In this document: positions 7,128 through 13,699 of the stretch, in pieces
Layout: each line of letters starts with the position of its first letter
Numbering within the stretch: position 1 is the stretch's first letter
Assembly (NCBI GenBank): GCA_946479225.1
Contig: CAMLFI010000027.1
Location: 1-13,699, forward strand
Direction of reading: 5' to 3'
DNA: 13,699 nt
Origin: an uncultured Mucilaginibacter sp.
Lineage (GTDB): Bacteria > Bacteroidota > Bacteroidia > Sphingobacteriales > Sphingobacteriaceae
Position numbers and translations under genes: made by a program
The notes under the pieces: generated by a model
What the model was told of the DNA's origin: nothing
The model's input: only the letters and a program-made list of their open reading frames with translations
Database searches by the model: none

Positions 7128-7709
7128 ATGAACAAGATTAACCAGTTATCAATTTGGTGGGATGAAGCTCGCTCGGGTGCAGTAAAATCATTCGGTCATA
7201 TTCATCATGAACTTTATCCTTTGTTATACCAATATCTTTTAAAGATCTTGAAGGATGAAGATGTTTGCCAGGATGTATTACAAGAGCTTTTTATAAAAAT
7301 GTGGGAACGCCGCGAGCGGTTCGGGCCGATCGGAAATGTACGGGTGTATTTCTTTAAGGCTGCCCGCTCAATGGCGCTTAATTATATCAAAAATCATAAA
7401 TCACATGATCCGCTCATTGACAGTCATCAATATATCGACATGGTTTTTTCGCATGAGGAGATCATGGTGGGTATAGAAAACAATAACGAAGTTAACTTCC
7501 GGCTTTCAATAGCTTTAAACAGTTTGCCAAATCGCCAAAAAGAAATGCTTTTTCTTAAATACTTTGATGGTTGCGACTATGCTCAGATCGCTGAAGTTAC
7601 AGGCATTAGGTATCAGTCGGTTGTGAATCATGTTCACCGGGCCATAATTCAATTAAGAAGCGAATTAAGAACAGACCATCAATTAGCGGCCTGCCGCATG
7701 GCGGTGTAA
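7128..7709 (+). CDS. ECF RNA polymerase sigma factor
   Basis: This 193-residue cytoplasmic protein has the two-domain ECF layout. Region 2 covers about residues 24-90, with the helix EDVCQDVLQELFIKMWERR that contacts core polymerase and the -10 element. Region 4 covers about 125-178, where LPNRQKEMLFLKYFDG leads into the helix-turn-helix YAQIAEVTGIRYQSVVNHV that contacts the -35 element. There is no region 3, as expected for ECF factors. ATG at 7128 is preferred over the upstream in-frame TTG at 7098, because the added residues are a short hydrophobic run not typical of the family. In Bacteroidota such factors are usually followed by a FecR-like anti-sigma gene and susC/susD; here a GH43 gene follows after 83 bp and no anti-sigma gene is visible. 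It probably directs transcription of nearby catabolic genes. Confidence 0.9.
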   Translation: MNKINQLSIWWDEARSGAVKSFGHIHHELYPLLYQYLLKILKDEDVCQDVLQELFIKMWERRERFGPIGNVRVYFFKAARSMALNYIKNHKSHDPLIDSHQYIDMVFSHEEIMVGIENNNEVNFRLSIALNSLPNRQKEMLFLKYFDGCDYAQIAEVTGIRYQSVVNHVHRAIIQLRSELRTDHQLAACRMAV

Positions 7710-7710
7710 C

Positions 7711-7741
7711 TTGTTGTTGTCTGCAGATATAAATATATTTA
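7711..7741 (+). promoter_or_regulatory. Possible promoter of the GH43 gene
   Basis: A TTG at 7711-7713 lies 20 bp before TATATTTA at 7734-7741, one mismatch from the Bacteroidota -7 consensus TAnnTTTG. This would place transcription start near 7748 and give a leader of about 45 bases. Region 7710-7792 is very AT-rich, so a chance match is possible. The GH43 gene may also be read through from the sigma-factor gene. Confidence 0.27.
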
Positions 7742-7792
7742 ATTAGAAATCCCTTTCCCCCTAATATTAAATTGTAATCCTTAAATTAAAAA

Positions 7793-8788
7793 ATGGTTCG
7801 TTTACTTTTCAGTGTACGCCGCTGGCTGTTTCTTTTGATCTTTATGATCATTTCCGTTACTTCTTTTTCGCAAAAACGAAGCTATATCAGCCCCGGCGAG
7901 GTTTGGCCGGATGATGACGGTAATCATATACAGGCCCACGGCGGCGGTATACTAAAAATAAAAAACACCTATTATTGGTATGGCGAACAACGGCGCCAGG
8001 GACTTGATTCCAATAAACGATATGTAAGCTGTTACTCTTCCAAAGACTTGACCAATTGGAAATTTCGTGGGGACGTTGTTCAAATGACCGACCCTAATAA
8101 TCAAGGAAGTGGCTGGATACTTGAAAGACCCAAAGTGTATTTTAATAACAAGACAAATAAGTACGTAATGTACTTTCACTTAGACAATAAGACCTATAAA
8201 ACAGCAAGTGTTGGTATTGCTGTAAGCGACAAGCCCGATGGAAATTTTGTTTTTGTAAAAAGTTTCCGCCCGCTGGGTCATGAAAGCCGCGATATTGGCC
8301 AGTTTGTTGACGACGATGGCAAGGCCTATTTGATTTTTGAAGATCGCCCTTATGGTTTTAGGATCGCTCTTTTGTCTGAAGATTACATGGATATTGAAAA
8401 AGAAATATGCCTCATCCCCGAACATATGGAAGGTGGCGCTATTGTTCACTTTAAAGGTTTGTATTATGCAATTGGCTCTGCCCTTACCGGTTGGAATGCT
8501 AATCCCAATAAATACGCCACGGCGCCATCACTTGCCGGGCCATGGACAGAATTTAAAGATATTGCCCCGCCCGAAACAAAGACTTATGGGTCACAATCAA
8601 CCTTATTGTTAAAGGTTGTGGGTTCCAAAGGGACAACGGTTCTTTACCTAGGGGATATATGGAAGCCGAAGACGCAATGGGATTCGAGGTATTTGTGGAT
8701 GCCTGTAAAAATTAATGACGGAAAACTCTGGCTACCCAAGCCACAAAAATTTAAAATAAATATTAAAACAGGCCTGGCAACTGATTAA
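7793..8788 (+). CDS. Secreted GH43 glycosidase, exo-beta-1,3-galactanase-like
   Basis: This 331-residue protein has a signal peptide ending near SFS-Q27 and is otherwise a single five-bladed propeller of GH43. The opening DDGNHIQAHGGGI (41-53) matches the branch that includes exo-beta-1,3-galactanases (GH43 subfamily 24 and relatives) and lacks the Asp general base of classical GH43 arabinanases and xylosidases. Candidate active-site residues are Glu111 (LERP), Asp167 (SRD), Glu213 (MEGG, probable general acid) and Gln268 (YGSQST). The 55-residue gap from Glu213 to Gln268 equals that between acid and Gln base as I recall them for the Phanerochaete galactanase. The expected reaction is release of galactose from beta-1,3-galactan chains, as in arabinogalactan. 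No carbohydrate-binding module is attached. Subfamily 34 is an alternative. Confidence 0.85.
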   Translation: MVRLLFSVRRWLFLLIFMIISVTSFSQKRSYISPGEVWPDDDGNHIQAHGGGILKIKNTYYWYGEQRRQGLDSNKRYVSCYSSKDLTNWKFRGDVVQMTDPNNQGSGWILERPKVYFNNKTNKYVMYFHLDNKTYKTASVGIAVSDKPDGNFVFVKSFRPLGHESRDIGQFVDDDGKAYLIFEDRPYGFRIALLSEDYMDIEKEICLIPEHMEGGAIVHFKGLYYAIGSALTGWNANPNKYATAPSLAGPWTEFKDIAPPETKTYGSQSTLLLKVVGSKGTTVLYLGDIWKPKTQWDSRYLWMPVKINDGKLWLPKPQKFKINIKTGLATD

Positions 8789-8853
8789 TGATTATTTCAT
8801 TCAGAAATACCAAAAAAACTTTGAGTATAATCTGATTTATTTTTTGTCTGTTA

Positions 8854-8877
8854 GATAGTTTTGGTTGGTTAACTATC
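8854..8877 (+). promoter_or_regulatory. Inverted repeat over a -7-like box upstream of the GH28-like gene
   Basis: GATAGTT (8854-8860) and AACTATC (8871-8877) are perfect 7-bp inverted repeats with a 10-bp spacer. The left arm overlaps TAGTTTTG (8856-8863), an exact TAnnTTTG match, so a bound protein could block or recruit polymerase. No convincing -33 box is seen. The preceding 9-mer GTTAGATAG (8850-8858) also occurs at 6944-6952. Confidence 0.33.
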
Positions 8878-8883
8878 GGTTTA

Positions 8884-8908
8884 AGGCTCCTGTAATGGGA
8901 GCCTTTTT
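8884..8908 (+). terminator. Strong intrinsic terminator hairpin
   Basis: AGGCTCC (8884-8890) pairs perfectly with GGAGCCT (8898-8904) around a 7-base loop, and the T-run 8904-8908 follows directly. It is a textbook Rho-independent terminator about 95 bp after the GH43 stop. The next start codon, at 8929, is only 20 bp further on, leaving no room for a separate promoter, so the hairpin may lie in the leader of the GH28-like gene. Confidence 0.8.
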
Positions 8909-8928
8909 AATGCTTATAAAAAATATAT

Positions 8929-10413
8929 ATGATAAAGAATATCACTTTTTGCTTTTTTATAGTGTTTAATTACTCAGCATTTGCACAAATTGTTACTTAT
9001 AAAGCTCCTGTTTGCGACATAATCAGTCACGATTATTCTATGAAAGTACGAGAGCCTGATGCCCGGTGGCAGGCAGTAGACCTTTATCATGCTAAGGTTG
9101 CAGAGGTTGTAAACACTACTACTACGATTAAGAAAACCACTTTTGCCTACTTTGATTGTGCAGGGAATGTTGAGGTGAGTTTGAAAACAGCTAAGGGAGC
9201 GGTAAAATCAGTCAAGATCAGACCTTTATCATTAGGTATAAAGCCGGTTATTGAGGGCAATAATATAACCTTCAAAATTAAAGCCAACCAATATGTTTCC
9301 GTTGAGATTAACGGAAACATTTTTAATAATCTACAGGTCTTTGCTAATAAATTGGAGAGTAACAAACCTTTAGCAGCAGATACCAACGTAATTTACTACG
9401 GACCTGGGTTGCATCGTGCAGGAAAAATAAATATGAAGTCCGGTCAAACCTTATACATTGCAGGAGGCGGAGTTGTAGAAGGCAGCATTAATATAGACCA
9501 TGTAAAGGATGTTCATATAAAAGGGCGTGGTATATTAACACAAATAGCTACTACACCACAAGGCACGGTAGGCAAAAATGTTATACAATCAAATCGTAAT
9601 GATGCGGTAGCCATAAATTACTCTGCTAGTGTAGATGTAGACGGAATAATTATTTTACCACATAAATATTCGGTGCTTATCGGGCAATCTAAATCCGTAA
9701 ATATAAGCAACGTGAAGTCTTTTAGTTCTGAAGGAAACGCTGACGGTATTGATATTTTTTCGAGTACAGCAGTAACGCTGGATCATCTGTATATGAGAAA
9801 TTCTGATGATTGTATTGCGATTTATGGACACCGTTGGAACTATTACGGGAACACTAAAAATGTGATCATTAAAAATTGTATCCTTTGGGCAGACGTGGCC
9901 CACCCCATACTTATTGGCACGCATGGCGATTCGGTTCAGCCCGACACTTTAGCAAATATCAGATTTTCTAATATCGATATCCTCGATCAGCATGAAAACC
10001 AAATGGATTATCAAGGCTGCCTGTCGCTTAATGCCGGAGATAGTAATTTAATAGAAAACATTCTGTTCGATGATATCAGAATAGAAGAAATACGGAAGGG
10101 CCAGCTATTTAACTTAAGAGTGATGTATAACAAAAAATACAACACGTCTGCTGGCAATGCCATCAGGAATATATTGTTCAGCAACGTTACCTACACCGGG
10201 TCACAGGTGCCGCATTCAATTATTACCGGCTACGACAACAAAAGATCAATTAATCACATCATATTTGAAAATCTGCGTATCAATGGCATCTATATTACCG
10301 AGGACATGAAGGGCAAGCCTAAATTTTACAAAACCGGCGATATGGCCAATATATTTATAGGAGAGCATGTAGAAGACGTAATTTTTACAAGATCAGCATC
10401 CGGTAAATTGTAA
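8929..10413 (+). CDS. Secreted GH28-like (polygalacturonase-type) beta-helix glycosidase
   Basis: This 494-residue protein has a signal peptide ending at AFA-Q20, an N-terminal beta-sandwich-like domain (about 21-150) and a right-handed parallel beta-helix (about 155-490) with many NVxIKN- and NIRFSNI-like rungs. GH28 landmarks are present but altered. NADGID has Asp272 in place of the NTDGxD Asp. SDDCIA (292-297) supplies Asp293 and Asp294, 21 residues on, the same spacing as in fungal polygalacturonases. The GHG motif is represented only by GTHG (330-333) and the RIK motif by LRVM (396-399). It is probably an inverting glycosidase on a uronic-acid polysaccharide, but the altered motifs leave the linkage open. 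A GH49-like assignment is an alternative. It may have its own promoter near 8856. Confidence 0.82.
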   Translation: MIKNITFCFFIVFNYSAFAQIVTYKAPVCDIISHDYSMKVREPDARWQAVDLYHAKVAEVVNTTTTIKKTTFAYFDCAGNVEVSLKTAKGAVKSVKIRPLSLGIKPVIEGNNITFKIKANQYVSVEINGNIFNNLQVFANKLESNKPLAADTNVIYYGPGLHRAGKINMKSGQTLYIAGGGVVEGSINIDHVKDVHIKGRGILTQIATTPQGTVGKNVIQSNRNDAVAINYSASVDVDGIIILPHKYSVLIGQSKSVNISNVKSFSSEGNADGIDIFSSTAVTLDHLYMRNSDDCIAIYGHRWNYYGNTKNVIIKNCILWADVAHPILIGTHGDSVQPDTLANIRFSNIDILDQHENQMDYQGCLSLNAGDSNLIENILFDDIRIEEIRKGQLFNLRVMYNKKYNTSAGNAIRNILFSNVTYTGSQVPHSIITGYDNKRSINHIIFENLRINGIYITEDMKGKPKFYKTGDMANIFIGEHVEDVIFTRSASGKL

Positions 10414-10443
10414 AATCGTCGAATTGCCGCAACCTATTGAGTA

Positions 10444-10451
10444 TAACGTTA
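10444..10451 (+). promoter_or_regulatory. CG-centred palindrome TAACGTTA, candidate LacI-family operator
   Basis: TAACGTTA is an 8-bp perfect palindrome with a central CG, the core arrangement of LacI-family operators (AACGTT in PurR and CcpA sites). It lies about 90 bp before the lacI-type gene. A single 8-bp palindrome is weak evidence on its own. Confidence 0.27.
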
Positions 10452-10505
10452 CCTTTTTTTTGTCTCTATACAGAATACAGTACTCGCATACAACCATATA
10501 TCGCG

Positions 10506-10532
10506 TTGAGCAAGGCTACAATTGTAACTCAA
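10506..10532 (+). promoter_or_regulatory. Nested palindromes just before the LacI-family gene
   Basis: TACAATTGTA (10517-10526) is a perfect 10-bp palindrome, flanked by the inverted pair TTGAG (10506-10510) and CTCAA (10528-10532). It ends a few bases before the ATG at 10540, where a bound repressor would block the start of transcription or where an RNA hairpin would affect translation. It is a candidate autoregulatory site. Confidence 0.3.
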
Positions 10533-10539
10533 GGCCCGA

Positions 10540-11571
10540 ATGAGCAAAAAATTAGGTATAAAAGATATTGCTGAAGCACTTAATATCTCCAAAGCATCGG
10601 TGTCTGTAGTGCTAAACGGAAAAGCCCGGCAATATGGCATCAGTCCGCGGCTTGAAAAAGAAATTTTTGAATTCGCCAAAAAAGTAAATTATTTACCCAG
10701 TAGCCTCGCAGTTGGATTAAGTACGGGGAAAAGCAAAACCATCGGCATGTTGGTAGAAGATATTTCCGATCCTTTCTTTGCCTCTATTGCCCGCATAGTG
10801 GAGAAAAATGCCGCGGCATTCGGGTACCGGGTGCTTTATGGAAGCACAGAAAACAATACGCTGCAAGCCCTTGACCTTTTGAAAACCTTCAGGAGCTACC
10901 AGGTGGAAGGCTTCATTATTGCTCCACCGCCTGGCATTGACACATATATAAATCAATTGATCTCTGAAGGATGCCCTATAGTTATGTTCGATAGGTCAAT
11001 TGACGGTCTCAAATGCGATACCATATTGGTAGACAATTTTAAAGGCGCCTACATGGCGACCCAACACCTGATTGAAAATGGCTACCGTAACATCGCAATG
11101 GTTACCATCTTATCAGGCCAGGATCAAATGGATGAACGCATCAGGGGTTATAGAACAGCGATGAGAGAAAGCGATCTGCCGGACATTGTACAAACCATAG
11201 CTTATAACAATTACCAGGAGGAGTGTACAGGGGCCATAAAAACCCTGATTCAAGGAAACCCGCAAATTGACGCATTCTTTTTTGCTACTAACTATTTGGC
11301 TATTGAAGGTTTAGCCGCTTTTAAAGAACTGGGTTTAGTTGTGCCTGATAATATCGGCGTTGTTGTTTTCGATGATAACACAAACTTTGAATTATTTAAT
11401 CCTTCTATCTCCGCCGTGGCACAACCTATACAGCAAATTGGCCAGGAGGTTATCCGCCTTTTACTAATGCATTTAGAGGGAGATACAGATACGCTTCAGG
11501 GTAACCTGACCTTGCAAACGGAATTGAAACCCCGTAGTTCTTCCCAGCCCCCTCCTGTTATTCTAAAATAA
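10540..11571 (+). CDS. LacI-family transcriptional regulator
   Basis: This 343-residue protein has an N-terminal helix-turn-helix (about 8-27: DIAEALNISKASVSVVLNG), a hinge helix (SSLAVGLSTG, 54-63) and a periplasmic-binding-protein-like core from about residue 66. Core landmarks are GMLVEDISDPFF (69-80), GFIIAPP (124-130), FDRS (150-153), DERIRGYRTAM (198-208) and FDDN (277-280). No signal peptide is present, as expected for a cytoplasmic DNA-binding protein. The effector is probably a sugar or sugar phosphate from this pathway. The GH97 gene starts 25 bp after the stop, so the regulator probably heads an operon with the GH97 and lyase-like genes. Candidate operators lie at 10444-10451 and 10506-10532. 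The ATG at 10540 puts the helix-turn-helix at the usual distance from the N-terminus. Confidence 0.92.
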   Translation: MSKKLGIKDIAEALNISKASVSVVLNGKARQYGISPRLEKEIFEFAKKVNYLPSSLAVGLSTGKSKTIGMLVEDISDPFFASIARIVEKNAAAFGYRVLYGSTENNTLQALDLLKTFRSYQVEGFIIAPPPGIDTYINQLISEGCPIVMFDRSIDGLKCDTILVDNFKGAYMATQHLIENGYRNIAMVTILSGQDQMDERIRGYRTAMRESDLPDIVQTIAYNNYQEECTGAIKTLIQGNPQIDAFFFATNYLAIEGLAAFKELGLVVPDNIGVVVFDDNTNFELFNPSISAVAQPIQQIGQEVIRLLLMHLEGDTDTLQGNLTLQTELKPRSSSQPPPVILK

Positions 11572-11596
11572 TCATGTACCTTCAAAATATTTTCAG

Positions 11597-13477
11597 ATGT
11601 TTAAATATACACGGCCGCTCTTAATTATCATTTTGCTGGCATGCTTAACCGGTAGCGAAACGTTCGCTCAGGTGAAAATCCAATTGACAGCTCGGTCAGC
11701 CGACAAAAAGACCGTTGTGATGTTGGGAATAAATGACAGGTCCCAATTAGTTTACCGGGTCGATTTCAACAATAACACTGTTGTTAACTGGTCCGGCATG
11801 GGTTTGCTTACCGATAAGAAAAACTTTGCCACAGGTATCCAGATTGTGAAAATGGAGCAAGGAAAGCAGGATAGATCATTTACCTGGTCGTTGGGAGAGG
11901 ACGAAAAAATAGAAAACAAATACAAGTTGTTAATTTTACATTGCCGTTCTGCCGATGCAATGTTTGATGTTATTGGCCGCGTTTACAATGGTAGCTTTGC
12001 CTTTAAATACGTATGCAAAGATTTAGGCGATGCACAACCAATAAGATTAAAAAAGGAGCTTACAGAATTTAATCTTAACAACAGCTACAACATCTATCAG
12101 TATCACGAAGAATCTATATTCCGGGCCATGCCGCTGGATTCACTTTCCGGCACAAGTGATCTTCCCTCGACCTTGGTTTCGGGGAATAATTCTTTTATTA
12201 GTATAGGCGAAGCAGAAAATCGCAATTATACAAAATGCGTATTGGTGAAGGGGCAAACATCCAATAGCCTTGCCCTTAATTTTTATACTGATACACTATA
12301 CAAAAATGGTATAGTCGACAAAATTAATAAAGACACTCTGGTTATTTTTAAAGATAGCCTTGTAACGCCCTGGAGAACAATAAGTATCTCATCAATGGCC
12401 ATTGGGCTTCACGCCTTCAGCCAGCTCAATTTAAAACTTACCGAAACGAATGGCAAAGTATCGACAGCTGCGATTAAACCGGGAAAAGTTTTCAGGGTGC
12501 CGATAAGCACACAGGGAGGCCTTGATGGTGCTGACTTTGCAGCTAAACACCGCTTTCAATATATTATGCTGGATGCCGGTTGGTATGGTGCCGAATTTCG
12601 CACTACATCTGATCCAACAAAGCCAATACCGGGGCTTGACTTGCCGGGTATCATCAAACATGCTACCGACAAAGGCATAGGCGTTATACTTTACGTGAAT
12701 TATGTGGGCTTAAAGGCCAAATTGGACACCATCCTTCCGCTTTTTAAAAAATGGGGCGTAAGCGGGATAAAGTTTGGCTTTGTAGATGGTGGTACACAAA
12801 AAGGACTGACCTGGTTAGATTCGGCAATGCAAAAAGTAAACGATTTCGGGTTTGTTTTAAACGTCCATGATCATTATAAACCCACCGGATTGAGCCGGCG
12901 CTACCCCTATGTTCTTAGCCAGGAAGGCATTCGCGGAGACGAAAACAGCCCGGATGCGTTTCATAATACTGTACTTCCATTCACCCGGTATTTGGCGGGC
13001 CCCGCCGACTTTACTTTCTGCTTTCCAAATAGTCGCGATAATTTTTCTAAAAATTTGAAGGTAAGCAAGGGGCAGCAATTGGCGCTCACCGTAGTTTATT
13101 TCGACCCCTTACAAGCCATATTCTGGTACGGAAAGTCCGCTGATTATACAAACGACGAAGAACTGGCTTTTTTTGATCAAGTGCCTACCGTTTGGGACGA
13201 GTCGAGATATTTAGCGGGCGATATCGGCAAAGGCGTTTGTGTAGCCAGAAAAAAGAACGGCTCGTGGTATATTGGCGCAGCAGCCGGGCTTGCGCCTTGG
13301 CAGGCAAAGATTGATTTTAACTTTCTAGATAAAGGAAAAAACTATTTAGCAACCATATATGAAGACGATGGAAAAAAGGGAATCAAAGTAAGCCAAAAGG
13401 AAGTAAAAAGGGGAACAAGTTGGTTAATAGATCTCCCCGGAAAAGAAGGGCAAGCTATAATTCTAACACCCAGGTAA
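11597..13477 (+). CDS. Secreted GH97 alpha-glycosidase
   Basis: This 626-residue protein has a signal peptide ending at TFA-Q25, an N-terminal beta-sandwich (about 26-290), a TIM-barrel catalytic domain (about 295-540) and a C-terminal beta-domain, the full GH97 layout. Landmarks are LTEF (155-158, possible calcium-ligand Glu157), QGGLDGADFAAKH (306-318), DAGWY (326-330), KFGFVDGG (392-399), HDHYKPTGLSRRYP (424-437) and QEGIRGDE (442-449). Known members are SusB-type inverting alpha-glucosidases or retaining alpha-galactosidases. The position where retaining members carry their nucleophile Asp appears to be Gly394, 55 residues before Glu449, which argues against the retaining type. It is predicted periplasmic or surface, removing alpha-linked galactose or glucose. 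It lies 25 bp after the LacI gene and 8 bp before the lyase-like gene. Confidence 0.92.
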   Translation: MFKYTRPLLIIILLACLTGSETFAQVKIQLTARSADKKTVVMLGINDRSQLVYRVDFNNNTVVNWSGMGLLTDKKNFATGIQIVKMEQGKQDRSFTWSLGEDEKIENKYKLLILHCRSADAMFDVIGRVYNGSFAFKYVCKDLGDAQPIRLKKELTEFNLNNSYNIYQYHEESIFRAMPLDSLSGTSDLPSTLVSGNNSFISIGEAENRNYTKCVLVKGQTSNSLALNFYTDTLYKNGIVDKINKDTLVIFKDSLVTPWRTISISSMAIGLHAFSQLNLKLTETNGKVSTAAIKPGKVFRVPISTQGGLDGADFAAKHRFQYIMLDAGWYGAEFRTTSDPTKPIPGLDLPGIIKHATDKGIGVILYVNYVGLKAKLDTILPLFKKWGVSGIKFGFVDGGTQKGLTWLDSAMQKVNDFGFVLNVHDHYKPTGLSRRYPYVLSQEGIRGDENSPDAFHNTVLPFTRYLAGPADFTFCFPNSRDNFSKNLKVSKGQQLALTVVYFDPLQAIFWYGKSADYTNDEELAFFDQVPTVWDESRYLAGDIGKGVCVARKKNGSWYIGAAAGLAPWQAKIDFNFLDKGKNYLATIYEDDGKKGIKVSQKEVKRGTSWLIDLPGKEGQAIILTPR

Positions 13478-13485
13478 TAATTGAA

Positions 13486-13699
13486 ATGAAAAAAGCAGTT
13501 TTTTTAATTTTCTTGTTATTGATCTTCGCGATTGCGGACAAGGCAACGGCGCAGTATTTTAACCATCCGGGGTTACTACAAGACATCCACGATCTTGAAA
13601 GAATAAAAAAAGGCGTGACCGATAAAACCGAGCCCATTTATTCGGGATTCGTTGTTTTTAAAGCACATCAGCTATCGCAAAAAAACTATCAAATGCAGG
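13486..13699 (+). CDS. Alginate-lyase-family-like secreted protein, N-terminal part (3' truncated by window)
   Basis: An ATG at 13486 opens 71 codons that run off the window end. The product has a clear signal peptide (MKKAVFLIFLLLIFAIA, cleavage near ATA-Q23). The following mature start, QYFNHPGLLQDIHDLERIKKG, then resembles the N-terminus of Bacteroidota alginate-lyase-family proteins, in which an HPGLL stretch is followed by a helix with a DLERIK-like pattern and a Pro or acidic residue before a W/Y-S-G segment (IYSGF here). Such (alpha/alpha)6 lyases cleave uronic-acid polymers and leave a 4,5-unsaturated end. The catalytic part lies beyond the window, so the family call is provisional and the polymer unknown. 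The ATG lies 8 bp after the GH97 stop, so the gene is almost certainly in the LacI-GH97 operon. It would make substrate for the GH88 at the other end. Confidence 0.68.
   Translation, partial: MKKAVFLIFLLLIFAIADKATAQYFNHPGLLQDIHDLERIKKGVTDKTEPIYSGFVVFKAHQLSQKNYQMQ

Noticed and set aside
8337..8612. 91-codon + strand open frame inside the GH43 gene
   Set aside because: It is out of frame with the well-supported GH43 and has no protein features of its own.
13455..13637. 60-codon minus-strand open frame at the GH97/lyase junction
   Set aside because: It overlaps the GH97 end and the signal peptide of the next gene, both strongly supported on the + strand.

Overview
The window looks like chromosomal DNA of a Bacteroidota species, most likely a Sphingobacteriaceae relative such as Mucilaginibacter or Pedobacter. 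This is inferred from four things: a hybrid two-component system of the Bacteroidota type, TAnnTTTG-like promoter boxes, weak ribosome binding sites, and the families of the encoded enzymes (GH88, GH97, GH43, a GH28-like protein and a FucP-type transporter). All real genes are on the + strand. The window starts inside one gene and ends inside another.

Layout. (1) Positions 1-2410 hold a tight cluster: the 3' end of a GH88 unsaturated glucuronyl hydrolase, a ROK-family sugar kinase without the usual zinc motif, and a FucP-type sugar/H+ symporter that follows the kinase after 1 bp. (2) Positions 2411-2699 hold a possible 51-residue protein and the promoter region of the next gene. (3) Positions 2700-6845 encode a 1381-residue hybrid two-component sensor/regulator with a non-ATG start. 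(4) Positions 6846-7127 are a 280-bp regulatory gap with a likely terminator, direct repeats and inverted repeats. (5) Positions 7128-7709 encode an ECF sigma factor with no FecR-type anti-sigma gene beside it. (6) Positions 7793-8788 encode a secreted GH43 with exo-beta-1,3-galactanase-like residues. (7) Positions 8789-8928 hold a -7-like box, an inverted repeat and a strong hairpin terminator only 20 bp before the next start codon. (8) Positions 8929-10413 encode a secreted GH28-like beta-helix enzyme. (9) Positions 10540-13699 look like an operon: a LacI-family regulator, a secreted GH97, and the first 71 codons of a secreted protein resembling the alginate-lyase family.

Working together (inference). 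The secreted GH43, GH28-like, GH97 and lyase-like proteins would depolymerise a plant or algal polysaccharide containing galactose and uronic acid. GH88 would remove the unsaturated uronate left by a lyase. The FucP-type symporter and ROK kinase would import and phosphorylate released monosaccharides. Three regulator types (HTCS, ECF sigma, LacI) lie within one catabolic locus. No SusC/SusD pair is visible, so the window is either the flank of a larger polysaccharide utilisation locus or a SusCD-less catabolic cluster. No tRNA, rRNA, CRISPR array, insertion sequence or integrase was recognised.
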